From positions 18,422,032 through 18,486,031 of the forward strand of contig NC_080582.1 of the NCBI RefSeq assembly GCF_029962835.1: a stretch of 64,000 nt of DNA. The letters run 5' to 3'. Both the position numbers and the translations under genes were made by a program. Source of the DNA: Magnolia sinica (lineage: Eukaryota; Streptophyta; Magnoliopsida; Magnoliales; Magnoliaceae). The notes below the pieces were generated by a model. The model had not been told where the DNA came from and made no database searches. It saw only the letters and a list, made by a program, of their open reading frames with translations. Below, piece after piece: positions 11,770-22,360 of this stretch. Numbering within the stretch: the first letter of the stretch is position 1; every line of letters begins with the position of its first letter.

Positions 11770-11880
11770 CAGCATTATTGTAATTGTAATTGATTGAATG
11801 AATGATTGTAATTAAATGAATGAATGAATGTAATTGAATGAATGAATGATCATGCAAGTGGTAATTGAATGAATGAATGA
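11770..11880. repeat. (GAAT)n-type microsatellite
   Basis: Three runs of GAATGAATGA separated by TTGTAATTAA/TGTAATT spacers make a compound tetranucleotide repeat within CACTA-1, just before its right subterminal region. Confidence 0.85.
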
Positions 11881-11892
11881 TTATAATTTTTT

Positions 11893-12202
11893 TAAATGCA
11901 GGAAGTAGCTACGGATATTGACCGCAGCCGGTAATCTGACAACTGTAGCTGTTATTAATTCGGCATATTGTTACAAATCTAACACCACTTTTAGCTACAA
12001 ATACTATCCGTAGCTATAGGTACTTTTGGCTATAGAAATGGTTGCTACGGATTATATCTGTAGCTATTTGTAATCTAAGCTATAGGTTTTAGACCTATGG
12101 CTACGACACCTACGAGTACGGTCGTACTACATACTAAAACCGTAGTCATAGGTCTCTAGCTACGACTTTTATTTGTAGCCTTTACCCAGTTTTCTGGTAT
12201 TG
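11893..12202. repeat. right subterminal repeats of CACTA-1
   Basis: Words such as GTAGCTACGG, CCGTAGCTATAGG, GCTACGGATTATATCTGTAGC and AACCGTAGTCATAGG recur on both strands. Several form CTACGG...CCGTAG palindromes. Clustered short motifs in the terminal few hundred bases are the known binding sites of CACTA transposases; this role is by family knowledge. Confidence 0.8.
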
Positions 12203-12205
12203 TAT

Positions 12206-12507
12206 AAATAAGGGTCCCTAGGGCTACTCTAAGGTATTTTAAGGCTTTATAAAAGTTTTTCAAAGGGTTCCTAAAAAGATATTAGGGTTTCTAAAGGATA
12301 TGAGATTCGAGGTTATTTGAATTGGGTAAGTCCTTTTCTCTTTGTAATTTCTATTTTCATAGTGGAATTCTGTCGCTTTGTGCCATGGTTTTTTCCCGAA
12401 AGGGTTTTTCACATTAAATCTTTGTGTTTCTCTTGTGATTGCTTGGTGCTCTTGGATTGCTATCCTAGATCTAGATCTGTGTGATTCCACAACACAAATC
12501 CCCAACA
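12206..12507 (+). mobile_element. Copia-1 5' LTR, second part
   Basis: The LTR resumes after the CACTA target duplication. Its features match the solo LTR at 27330-27922 in order: GTCGCTTTGTG, a T-run, TTTCAC, TTTGTGTTT, CTTGTGA, and the end CCCCAACA at 12507. The primer-binding site follows two bases later. The segment includes the transcribed part downstream of the split TATA box. Confidence 0.8.
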
Positions 12508-12509
12508 AG

Positions 12510-12521
12510 TGGTATCAGAGC
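12510..12521 (+). promoter_or_regulatory. Copia-1 primer-binding site
   Basis: TGGTATCAGAGC is the initiator-tRNA-Met-complementary primer-binding site typical of plant Copia elements. It lies two bases after the LTR end and fixes the LTR boundary. Confidence 0.9.
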
Positions 12522-12562
12522 AATCGTTGGGGCACAGATCTGAATATGAGGGATTAGTAATA

Positions 12563-13280
12563 ATGGTAAGCATTAGGTATGATATTGAGAAATACTCAGG
12601 TAAAAATAATTTTGAGTTATGGAAGATCAAGATGATCAGTTCCTTAATCAAGCAAGGCAAAGATGTTGCTCTTAAGGAGCGAAAGTCTACTATGATAGAT
12701 GATAAGTGGAATACTCTTGATAAGAATGCCTTATCATCGATCCGCTTATGTCTCACGGATGAGGTTCTCTACAATGTCATAAGGGAGAAAACTGCAGTTA
12801 AGTTATGGGCAAAGTTAGAGGATGTCTATGCGAAAAAATTCTTTGAAAATCGCCTACACTTGAAGCAGCAGTGGTATAACTTCAAGATGGCAAAGGGCGG
12901 AGATCTGTAGGCTCACATCAACAACTTTAATAAATTAGTTTGTAAAATGCTGGATATGGAGGAAGTGATGAAAGATGAGGAACAAGCATGTATGTTACTA
13001 AATTCTCTTCCGGCATCTTATGATCATTGAAGGACACAATGTGCACCACAAATAAAACCCTGAGTGTCGACACCGTTATCTCAGCCCTTGAAGGGAAGGC
13101 AATGAGAAATCTTAACATTGACATGGGGATATCTTCTGATGTACTGTTTATAAGGGGCGAAAATTCTGAATAAAGTACAAATTCTTCAGGTTCTAGATCC
13201 AAATCTAAGGGCAAGGGCAAAGGAAAACTAAAGTGCTAGAACTGTGGGATGGAATGACATATGAAGAAGGATTGTACAAA
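12563..13280 (+). pseudogene. gag: Copia-1 gag remnant
   Basis: This encodes the nucleocapsid precursor of a Copia element. From the Met at 12563 the frame shows YSGKNNFELWKIKM and KLWAKLEDVYAKKF, conserved features of the UBN2/gag-polypeptide family. An in-frame TAG at 12908 breaks the frame; it continues AHINNFNKLVCKMLDM and LLNSLPASYDH, followed by another TGA. The zinc knuckle near 13230-13280 (CX2CX4HX4C pattern) also contains a stop codon. Gag is therefore not functional. Confidence 0.8.
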
Positions 13281-13387
13281 TCTTAAATTTAAGAGAAGAT
13301 TCTAAGGCTTCGTACAAGGAGGTCAATGCTTCCACGTTAGATAGATGGACTGGATGTGATGGTGATGTTTTGTCTGTGTCTACGATC

Positions 13388-13872
13388 AGATGGCCATACG
13401 ATGATCGTAAGGACGAGTGGATTCTAGACACAGGGGCATCCTTTCACATAACTCCTCATCAGAGTTGGTTCACCAGTTATAGGGAGTGTGACGGTGGACA
13501 GGTATTTATGGGCAATGACTTTGCCTGTAATGTTGTGACTGTTGGTACAGTGCGCATCAAGATGTTTGATGGGGTGGAGCATACCTTAACTGATGTCAGG
13601 CACGTTCCTAATTTGAAGAAGAATCTGATTTGTCTTGGTGTACTTGAGGCAATGGGTTGCAAGTTCACAAGTATTGATGGTGCTCTTAAGGTATCAAAGG
13701 GGGCATGGGTAATCATGAAAGTACAACAACTCAGTAACATGTACAGGTTGATTCGGAGCACTTCAAAAGGTGGAGCTACAGTCGTTATAGCAGATTTTAC
13801 CTCTGCACGTATGTGGCATGTTGGGCATGGCTACATGAGCGGGCAGGGCATGAAAGTTGAGACCCTCGGATA
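13388..13872 (+). pseudogene. Copia-1 protease and pre-integrase remnant
   Basis: The frame has the retropepsin signature WILDTGASFHI, then MFDGVEHTLTDVRHVPNLKK, NLICLGVLEAMGCKF and the beginning of the GAG-pre-integrase region (ARMWHVGHGYMS). The zinc-binding and catalytic core of integrase are absent downstream, so an internal deletion of 1 kb or more has removed them. The piece is in the same orientation as the gag remnant. Confidence 0.8.
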
Positions 13873-14149
13873 GAGATATAGAGCAGGTGGAGCAGCCACT
13901 AGTGAGAAAAATCACACAGCATAATCGCAAGATATCAGTGAAGTACATGGACGACTCCAATATCGCAGGGGATTCATTTTCTATTCAAAGAGCTTTAGGT
14001 GAGCTTGGTGCTGATTGTAAAAGGTGACTATGGGCAATGTGATGGACTTATTGTAACATATCGACATATGAGAGCTGGTGGAGCTTCCAATGGGTCGGGA
14101 AGCGGTTGGATGCAGGTGAATCTTCAGGAGGATACAACATAGATACAGA

Positions 14150-15040
14150 GCGATGTTGGTAGCGAAGGGTTATGCTGAGAGAGAAGGGATCGACTTCTCA
14201 GAGATATTCACGTCGACGGTATAGCAGGTGTCTATTAGATCCATGATTAGTGATGGTTGGCCAAGGTGATCTCAAGCTGGAAGGATGGATGTAGAGTCTG
14301 CACTTCTACAAGGGAAATTGGAAGAGCAGATCTACATGAAGCAACCAGAGCGGTTCAAAGTTAAAGGGGCTGAGAAAAAGAGTTTGCAGGAGGTCATGGT
14401 ATGACCTGTTGCCTCGGCAGTAGTTGATTCCTTCATGATGAGTCAGGAATTGTTGTTGATGACATATAGATTGCCAATTATGACATGTCTGAAGTCAATG
14501 TACCAAAGACTCGGTTAAGTGGGACATTCAGGATGAAGGATCGGGGGATGCAAAGATGGTTCTCGGCATTGAGATTGAAAAAGGAGTAGACTTTGGTTAT
14601 CTCGGGCAGAATATCTTAGGTAGGTATTGATCAAGTATGTGATGGACGAGTCAAATCCGGAGAGCGTTCCCTACGCATCTCTCCTCAAGTTTTCCTCAGG
14701 ACATGTCCCAAAACAGATAAGAAAAAATAGGATATATCTTATGAGCCTTATTCGAATGCGGTTGGTAGTACATGCCATGGTTTGTGGTAGACGGGTTATT
14801 TCACAGGCTATCAGTATTGTGAGAAAATACTCCGGCAAACAATATTGGGTAGCGGTGAGATGGTAAAAAGATTACGTCTTTCCTTTTGAGAAGACATGAA
14901 CAAAGGTGTTTAGGCACGTGGATTCTGATCCAGCAGACATGCTCACCTAGAACGTTCCTGCAGAGAAGTTCAAGTTCTTTGTAACTTCTATAGCCTTGAT
15001 GATCACGAAAAGAAGGACGGAGTGTGAACGAAAAGTTATG
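14150..15040 (+). pseudogene. Copia-1 reverse transcriptase and RNase H remnant
   Basis: Pieces in shifting frames match Copia RT: RYRAMLVAKGYAEREGIDF near 14150, MDVESALLQGKLEEQIYMK at 14286-14342, then fragments such as KYVMDESNP and PYASLLKFSSG. Near 14920-15000 an RNase H tail reads DPADMLT, then VPAEKFKFFVTSIAL, the usual C-terminus of Copia pol. Sequence after about 15040 is receptor-kinase LRR, with no polypurine tract or 3' LTR, so the 3' end of the element has been deleted together with part of the host LRR region. Confidence 0.75.
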
Positions 15041-15302
15041 ATGTGATGCAGATTGCAATAACTTGTCTGGACAGATTCCAAAGTATTTCGAAGAACTTAC
15101 TTTACTTACAGTATTTGAATTTACCATTCATTAATTTCGAAGGTGAAGTGCCCAAAGGAGGGATCTTTAAAAATGCCAACGCAATTTCAGTAGTCAAAAA
15201 CAGCAAACTCTGTGGAGTTATCCCAGAACTACAATTGTCAGGGTGCCTTAGTCAAGCTTCCAAGAAACGAGGAAAACCTCTTGCTCCCAGAGTAAAAGTC
15301 AC

Positions 15303-15478
15303 AGTTTTTTTTTTTTCAAAATGAACATTTCATTGAAAATGAAGATTTCTGTACAAAGGGAGGGGACTCAGACAAAATAACCCTGAGACCCCAAGAGGAC
15401 AACTCTCTTGTCGTGTATTACTGTGGTTTCATCTTCAATTCTCTTGTCACAGTTATTACTGTGGTTTCATCTAAAATT
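15303..15478 (-). mobile_element. LINE-like 3' fragment plus scrambled duplications in the kinase gene
   Basis: A T-run, then AAAATGAACATTTCATTGAA and a stretch up to about 15400, looks on the minus strand like the 3' UTR and poly(A) of a plant L1 LINE. The word AAAGTCACAGTT occurs just before (15295-15306) and after (15479-15490), like a target duplication. Between 15400 and 15520 the host sequence TTACTGTGGTTTCATCT appears three times with slight changes, so the insertion came with short tandem copying. It shifts the frame within the transmembrane coding region. Confidence 0.55.
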
Positions 15479-16810
15479 AAAGTCACAGTTATTACTATGG
15501 TTTCATCTTCAATTCTCTTGTCGTGTATCATTGCAGCTCTTTATTGGAGAAGAAATTCTCCAAAGAAAGCTTCTTCTCCATCTTCCACAGAGAATCAGTG
15601 GTTACAAGTTTCTTATGCAGATCTCCTTCAAGCAACAGATGGGTTTTCTTCAGCTAATTTAATTGGTGTGGGAAGTTTTGGTTCTGTATATAAAGGAATT
15701 CTCAAATGCTTTGAAACACTTGTTGTAGTGAAAGTACTCGACCTCCTGCAACAAGGAGCTTTTAAGAGTTTTGCAGCTGAATGCAAAGCATTAAGAAATA
15801 TCTGACATCGAAATCTTGTAAAGATCTTAACGGCTTGCTCAAGCATTGATTTTAATGGCAATGATTTCAAAGCTCTAGTGTTTGAGTACATGCCTAATGG
15901 TAGTCTGGAGAAGTGGTTGCATCCAAATGTAGATGAACAACCTCAATTGAGGAGTTTGAATCTTATGCAAAGGCTAAATATAGCCATTGATGTTGCTTCG
16001 GCATTAGATTATTTTCATCATCATTCCCAAACACCGATCCTTCATCATGACCTAAAACCAAACAATGTTCTTCTTGTTGATGATATGGTTGCCCAATGTG
16101 GGTGACTTTGTTTTAACAAGGTTCCTTTCTGAAGCTGCAGAAGGTTTCTCCCTAAATCAAACCACCAAATCTGGGATTAAGGGATCTATTGGGTATATTC
16201 CTCCAGGTAAGGATTTTTAGTCCTTTATCTTTTTATTTTTATTCATTTATCTTGCAAAATGATTGATAATTTCCATATATTAATATTATGGTGAAGCTTG
16301 TTAAGAATGATATTCATTAAAATAATCTAATCAATGGATATTTCTACATACATTACTGCATTCTCCATATGTAGGACTAAATACAATAATAACTGAATTA
16401 AACTCTTAATAGGGGAGAAAGCCAAAAAGATGGAAGAATCTGACAAATGTGATTTTAATTTAGTGGTGATGAGCTACAATTAGTTACCAATTGAAAGGAT
16501 GGATTTCTCTCTTAGGACCAAGTGGTCCCACATGTCCCATTTATGATGAACAAAATAGAAGGAATACTTATTCATCATACATGACTCAAAAATAACGATG
16601 ATTGTTACAATTGAGATCATGCACTTTTGTGAATGGTGGTGATTATCCCATTAAGGTGATTTAGTGGGCATCAACAATTCATGATAGACCTTCTTATTCA
16701 AGGGTAAACAATGATTAAATATTGGCTAGATTGGCCCCACATTGATTCATACTATAATTAATAAGGTACGAAGAATTGTTAGTAGATTATTTCTCTAGCC
16801 ATGATAAAAA

Positions 16811-16831
16811 GTGTGTGTGTGTGTGTGTGTG
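16811..16831. repeat. (GT)n microsatellite in the kinase intron
   Basis: A perfect run of about ten GT units lies in the 886-base intron of the receptor-kinase pseudogene. Confidence 0.9.
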
Positions 16832-17487
16832 AAAACAATGGATGCTTGTTCAATTTATAGGATATTTTCTTAGAAGGACTATTTGTTGGGACAAACCATA
16901 CACTCATAATACAAAGAAGAAATATGTTTAGCCAAATTCCTTATTCTCAGATATTCTAAATTTTGGAAAAGGCAGAAATGTTAATTATTTAAATGAAATA
17001 TTCCCTTTCTCCTACTCAATATCTAATCACTATTTTTATATTTCTTTAAATAGTTGCCTAACATTCAAATACATGACATTTGTAAATCGTAGAGGATGGG
17101 ATGGGCGGTAAGGCGTCCACACATGGAGATGTATATAGTTATGGGATCCTTCTATTCGAGATGATCATCGGAAAGCAGCCAACTGATGACATGTTTAAGG
17201 ACAATCAGAACCTTCATCACTTTGCAAAGTCGGCTTTTCCCGAACAAGTAATGAAGATTATAGATCCAAGACTTCTCTTAGAAGATGCTGAAGCTATTCA
17301 AGACAGTGAAAACTGTAACAATTTGAGAAATAGAATGCATGATTGCTTGGTTTCATTGGTCAGTGTTAGCGTATCATGTTCTGTAGATTCGCCAAAGGAA
17401 CGAATGAAGATGAGAGACATTGTTATGGAAATGCATGCAATTAGAGACTTATATCTGGAGGTTGGGATTCACCGACAGACAAAATAG

Positions 17488-19409
17488 GCCCCTATTGTTA
17501 AGTGAGTGTTCATCTTACCTCAGTAACTACTAAGATTATATTAGCAGTTACATTGAAGAAGATTCCGACATAAAATAAAACTGTTTGATATTTTATTTAA
17601 GAAGCTCTAGTTATATATTGTTCTGGTGTTGAATCTAGGGGAAGTTGTTTTCTTCTTCCTTTTTTCCTTTCCTTTCTTTAATCTTGTTTTAAACAGAGAC
17701 TTTGTAGCAGATACAATTATTAGAATGGGTAAATAAAAGGGCCATGGTGCTTCCCTGTCTATCATGGTTACAATGACTCTGACGGTTTAATTTAGTTACA
17801 TGATTGCCACATGTAGAAAATGAGTTTGTGTCTAAGAACAGCAGGATTCAAGGTGCAACTTGTTTTTTTCACACTATTTTTGGGTGGGCTTCCTGATACA
17901 TCGTGTAGTGTTACCCAAAAGAGCATCCAAGCTGTTTTGGGCCCGGCCCACTATTTGTGGGCTTTGAATCTTTGATTTGGGCCAGCATGAGCTTTGCATA
18001 TATATACTCATTTAGCCAAATCTGGGCTAAAATTCCTCCGATTAGTGTATGGTTGGGCTCAGTCCAGAAACGCAGGTTACCCAATGGGTTTGAACCCATA
18101 GCTCAATAGCATCCAAGTTGATTTCATGAGCTCAAGTCTAACCCATCAAGTTGTCCAAGTTTAGACCATGAGCGACCCTAATTTGGTTTGAACAACAATT
18201 TGACTATTAGTACATGGGGTTAAGCTCATCCCATAAACTGGCATGGCAAATGGCCCAAGCAACTTGATTTAGGTGCTTTTGTAGCCTACATGAAGAGCAG
18301 GGTAGCCTGAATTTGTGGGTGACACAATATTCACAATTGGACCACTTGGCATCTCATCTACGGAGATTTGCCTCTTCTTCACGTGAAAATATAACTTTTG
18401 CTCTTTTACTAAAAAGAATATCTGACATAGGAAAGACCATGAAGGGATAAAGAGAAAGATCACCATCTTTCTCAAGTGAACAAGTCCTTTAATCCACAAA
18501 ACATTATGGCTCTAGAATCCACAAGAGTTAAGAAATTTTGAAAATACTTTGCAATCAGTCTCTCTTTCAACCAAGATTATAAAGCTTTAAATAATAAAAT
18601 GAAATCCTAATTAATAGTGCTAATGCAAATAAATTGAAACTTTTTCTAAAATAGTAAAATTCACTAAAAATAGAATGTTTTAGTCTAACTACACAGAATG
18701 ATTCATGGCATGACAAGAATCAAACTTTAAGTAGACACCAAATACTAAAACTCTAAGAATAAAAGTTACGTCCGAAATAAAACTTACCAAAATTAGGAAG
18801 TTTTTCAAAAAATGGGAGCCTTGAATAGGAATGAATTGTTTTCTCATGAATTAAATGGAGGGACGTCAGTTAGCCCCATAATGAAAGTTCAGTCGAAATT
18901 CCCGGAGCTCATTTCAAATCAAAAGTTATGATTGATTTACGATTTGTGCTTTGAACGACATTTTTCTTAATCAGAATGAATTTCTCCAATCTGGATGTGC
19001 CCGAGGCCCAATTACATTATGCCCTATGTAAGACTGGGCCCAAATCTAATGGATTACGTCCACTTCCATTCAGACTTTTTTTTCGGTCCATCTAAGCAAA
19101 GAAATAGGTCTGCCTCTCTACAACAATATCTTAGCAATGAATTTTACTAGTATTGCCAGCCAAAAATACCTTACCATCTATGTTAGCATTTAGGCTCCAA
19201 ATTGCAATTTTCTAAGTTATATTCAAAAGTGGCACAATTTCACATTTAGGCTGCTTGCTCAAAACCAACACAAGAAAGCATTTGCCATTTCTCCTGGATT
19301 TAACTAAATGTTTGCAATTCAACATACATGTTCTTGCAACAAAATGCAGCCCTGCGATTGTAGGTGAACTTACAATCTTATTAGAATTTTTTTTTTAAAT
19401 CTATGGTAG
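17488..19409. other. intergenic or intronic sequence between two kinase fragments
   Basis: No gene is recognised. At 17930-18260 there are repeated GGGCC-containing words (TTGGGCCCGGCCCACTATTT, GATTTGGGCCAGC). The end of the segment, with a T-run and CTATGGTAG at 19401-19409, is the splice acceptor of the next kinase exon, so its last part is probably former intron of a second receptor-kinase gene. Confidence 0.5.
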
Positions 19410-19700
19410 AGTCGGGACTGGGCGGTGAGGCATCAATGCAAGGAGATGTCTACGGTTAATGAATCCTTCTGTTGGAGATTGTCTCCGGAAAGAGACCCAC
19501 CGATGACTCACTTAAAGATGATCTAACCCTTCATCAATTAGCTAACATGACATTTCTCGAACGACTAATGGAAATTGCAGATCAACAGTTGCTCTCAGAA
19601 GGAGAAACTATCGACATAGGAAGCAGGTTTCAGGAGTGCTTGGCAATCGAAATCGGTTTATTTTTCTTGGTGGAATTAGTGGGACCCGCAATTTGTATCT
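19410..19700 (+). pseudogene. last-exon fragment of a second LRR receptor-like kinase
   Basis: After the acceptor at 19408-19409 the reading is SGLGGEASMQGDVYG, a stop (TAA at 19457), then ILLLEIVSGKRPTDDSLKDD and LHQLANMTFLERLMEIADQQ, then FQECLAI. This is the paralogue of exon 2 of the neighbouring gene at 17093-17487 (GMGGKASTHGDVYSYGILL...GKQPTDD), in the same orientation. It suggests an old tandem array of receptor kinases. After IEIG the match is lost, and a Copia element starts at 19701. No upstream exons of this copy are visible. Confidence 0.8.
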
Positions 19701-20014
19701 TGTTAAGATTATGTTAACTTAAATTAAGGGATATTATTTCATGTGTATATTTATGAGATTTATAATCCCTTCAATCAAGGGAATTAGATAGATCTTAAAG
19801 GATATTATTTCATGTATATATTTAGGAGATTTGTAATCCCTTCAATCAAGGGAATTAGATAGATCTTTATTTTATTTTTCTGTAATTTAGGAACTAATTT
19901 AGGATCTTGATTTGCTCTTGTTAGTTTATATATAGCAGTCTATTTTGACTGTTAAAAATAACACAGAAGAAAACGTTGATTTTTCTGTAAACTGATTTTT
20001 CTCATGGTATCAGA
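19701..20014 (+). repeat. Copia-2 5' LTR (TG...CA), with internal tandem duplication
   Basis: It starts TGTTAAGATTATG and ends TTTTTCTCA. Within it a unit of about 72 bases (GGATATTATTTCATGT... to GGAATTAGATAGATCTT) is present twice in tandem, containing the small palindrome-like CCCTTCAATCAAGGG each time. A TATATATAGCAG motif near 19928 is a likely TATA box. Confidence 0.95.
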
Positions 20015-20025
20015 GAGCCAATGAT
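20015..20025 (+). promoter_or_regulatory. Copia-2 primer-binding site
   Basis: TGGTATCAGAG follows the LTR end without a gap; it matches the 3' end complement of initiator tRNA-Met used by plant Copia elements. Confidence 0.9.
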
Positions 20026-20068
20026 CTTGTTGCCCCTGTAAATCAATTCCTCCTACTCTGATCACGCT

Positions 20069-21050
20069 ATGTCTACGTCTGCGATTGATTCTGCAGATAT
20101 GTTTTTTCTCTATCCTTCTGATCATTCTGGCATGGTTCTTGTTCCAAAAGTCTTAGATAGAACCAATTATGCTATGTGGAAGAGATCTATGCTGGTAAGT
20201 CTCAGTGCTAAAAACAAACTGGGGTTCATCAAAGAAACAATTTCCACCCCAGATAAAAAAGATCCAAAATACTCTTTATGGTAGCGCTGCAACAATATGG
20301 CGCTTTCTTGGATATTTAACTCTCTAAGTCAGGAGCTTACAAACAGCGTACTCTATGCTGAAACGCCTTCAGAGATCTGGACAGATCTTCAAGAACGATT
20401 CTCTCAAGGTGATTTTTCTCATCATTATCAAACTCAACGATCTATTGTTGAATTGAAACAAAATCAAGAATCAATTTTTTCTTACTATACAAAGATGAAA
20501 ATGTTGTGGGATGAGCTAACTACCTGTAGTCCTTCAATCACGTGTACTTGTGAAGGACAAAAAGATCTAAAAGAAAAGGAAGAAAGGATTCGGCTTGGAC
20601 AATTCTGTATAGGATTGAATGAGACATACTCTACTGTACGAGGGCAAATCATGTTAATGCACCCTCTACCAACTGTCAAAAAGGCATATTCACTTCTATG
20701 TGAAGAAGAAAGGTAGCGAGGACTTACTGAGGCCAAGGGTACTGATCTCATTCATGCTATGAGTATCAAAACCTATGACAACTCTAGGGAATCACACTCT
20801 GATGTTCAACGGCAACACAAACAATGGTCATCCTCTCAGTCCAAGTCACATGGCACTAGGAAATCTCTGTTATGTTCTTATTGTGAGGGCACAACTCACA
20901 CTGTGGATCGTTGCTACTATTTGAATGGATTCCTGATTGGTCACAAGCTCTATGGCAAAGATGTCCAGCCATCAAATCGAAGCAGAAAACATGCTGCACA
21001 TCAAACCAGTGCCAAGATGCATCAGGACTCAATCAAGATACCAATAGAGT
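20069..21050 (+). pseudogene. gag: Copia-2 gag
   Basis: The Met at 20069 starts the gag frame, with KVLDRTNYAMWKRSM and, after an in-frame TAG at 20282-20284, MALSWIFNSLSQELTNS and IWTDLQERFSQGD, typical of the UBN2/retrotran-gag family. A second stop (TAG at 20714-20716) precedes the zinc knuckle CSYCEGTTHTVDRC at about 20875-20916 (CX2CX4HX4C). Gag would package the element RNA in cytoplasmic particles; the two stops make it non-functional. Confidence 0.9.
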
Positions 21051-21184
21051 AGACCCCTCAATTCACCTTTGAAGAGCTTGACCAAATAAAAGCCTTTTTT
21101 CGTAATGGTAAAAATTCTGTCAGAGCAAACTATATAGGTATCTCTGCCCCTTTTTGCTCATCCTTTAGTATCCAAAAGATATCC

Positions 21185-22360
21185 TTGAATCATTGGATTA
21201 TTGATAGTGGTGCAACAAATCACATAGTATCTTCAATATCTAATACCTCTCCTTTATCTTCTCAAGTAACCTTGCCTAATGGTGCATATTCTAAGATAAC
21301 TGGCATTGGTTCCACACAACTCTCAGATCATATGCATGTTAAAAACATTATACGTACACCATCTTTTCACGTCAATTTACTATCAGTGAGTCAACTCACA
21401 ACTGCCATGAATTGTTCAATTCACTTCTTTCCCACTTTTTGTATATTACAGGACCTAACTTCGAAGAAGATGATTGGATTGGGGAAGCAGCTTAATGGCT
21501 TGTACTACTTTGTTCCTCCAGTAAAGTCTGTACCAACTTCTTATCATGTTGATTCTACTATAAACCTTCCATGGTACAAGCGGTTAAGACATCCCTCCAA
21601 GGCACCTTCTTAATTTTTGAGCCATGTTATTCCCTCATTTGTATTTGATTCTAAACATTCTTGTGAAACTTGTCATTTAGCTAAGCAAACACGACTACTA
21701 TTTTCTTCAAGTACTATTCAAACTTTACATTCATTTGATCTTATTCATTGTGATATTTGAGGACCTTTTCGTACTGCAACTCATACAAGGGCACATTATT
21801 TTTAACCATTGTTGATACTCGATTCACGTGGATATTCTTAATGAAATTTAAATCTGAAATGTAAGGATTATTAAAAACTTTCATCTCTTTTGTCAACACT
21901 CAGTTTAATTGGCAAGTTAAATGCATTCGAAGTGATAATGGCTCAGAATTCATCTCCATGAAATCTTATTTTTCCAACCTTGGCATTTTATTTCAAAGCT
22001 CTTGCCCATCTACACCTCAACAAAATAGTGTAGTTGAAGGAAAACATCGACATCTTTTAAACGTTGACCGGGTCTTAAGAATTGATGCTAATGTTCCCTT
22101 GCGTTTTTGGGGGGAGAGTTTACTTACCGCTGCCTATCTTATTACTCGTCTTCCTACCCCTGTGCTACGACATAAATCCCCATATGAAATGTTATATAAC
22201 AAACAACCTATCTACTCTCTCTTGAGAGTTTTTAGATGTCTTTGTTATGCAACCAATTTGCAACCATCTCACAAATATGACTCTCGCGCTAGAAAATATA
22301 TCTTTGTCAGTTATCCTATAGGCCAAAAAGCCTATCGCTTATATGATCTCAACACTTAAC
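21185..22360 (+). pseudogene. Copia-2 protease and integrase
   Basis: The protease motif WIIDSGATNHI and HVNLLSVSQLT are intact. The GAG-pre-integrase region has PWYKRLRHPSKAPS followed by a stop at 21611. The remnant CETCHLAKQTR lies in another frame, and the core shows HCDI (about 21750), RSDNGSEF (about 21930) and VVEGKHRH (about 22035), the D, D and E positions. Usual family sequence has VERKHRH, so the residue after Glu is changed. The domain end shows RFWGESLLTAAYLI and PYEMLY. Several stops and shifts separate the parts. Confidence 0.9.

Larger units (their letters stand above)
5160..11890. other. CACTA-1 interior without a recognised gene
   Basis: I searched both strands for transposase and host-gene motifs and recognised none. 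Visible contents: a T-run at 7038-7062; MITE-like sequence with GGGCCCACCTGC at about 7390-7600; an ATTT run with a G-rich tail at 8513-8560; a short frame at 7614-7835 with an amphipathic, coiled-coil-like end (LVEICEHLKRSVEKL); exon-like pieces near 8630-8930, 9100-9320 and 9963-10092; and a partly repeated stretch at 9775-9880 (GTTTGTAGTACTGATTTACT twice). Much of it resembles intronic or intergenic plant DNA that could have been captured, but the source is not identified. Confidence 0.4.
4313..12202. mobile_element. CACTA element (CACTA-1), about 7.9 kb, non-autonomous
   Basis: The left end reads CACTACCAAAAAAATGAGG. The right end, read on the other strand, is CAATACCAGAAAACTGGG, a matching terminus with the fourth-position mutations expected of an old copy. 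Both ends are flanked by TAT (4310-4312 and 12203-12205), the 3-base target duplication of CACTA elements. Subterminal motifs of the type CTACGG...CCGTAGC fill 11893-12202 and, sparsely, 4325-4370. The interior has no reading frame resembling a TNP2-type transposase, so the element depended on an autonomous relative. Another terminus of the same family begins at 51266. The interior carries MITEs, microsatellites and unassigned exon-like sequence. Confidence 0.85.
15047..17487 (+). pseudogene. LRR receptor-like kinase pseudogene, C-terminal half (two exons)
   Basis: This is the 3' half of the gene that starts at 3161. It opens with a last LRR (CNNLSGQIPKYFEEL), EGEVPKGGIFKNA and the membrane-proximal KLCGVIPELQLSGC. 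A transmembrane segment and stop-transfer (IIAALYWRRN) follow, then the kinase: GVGSFGSVYKG glycine loop, VVVKVLDL lysine, HHDLKPNNVLL catalytic loop (non-RD type) and GDFVL in place of DFG. Exon 1 ends at 16206 (CCAG/GTAAGG), the intron is 16207-17092, and exon 2 (17093-17487) carries GMGGKASTHGDVYSYGILL and IGKQPTDDMF. Defects are a TGA at 15803-15805 (Arg in the family), a frameshift near 16095 and an insertion at the transmembrane region (15303-15478). Exon 2 itself is intact. Confidence 0.9.

Noticed and set aside
12509-12562. Earlier Met at 12509 as gag start
   Set aside because: It overlaps the primer-binding site; the conserved gag sequence starts at the Met at 12563.
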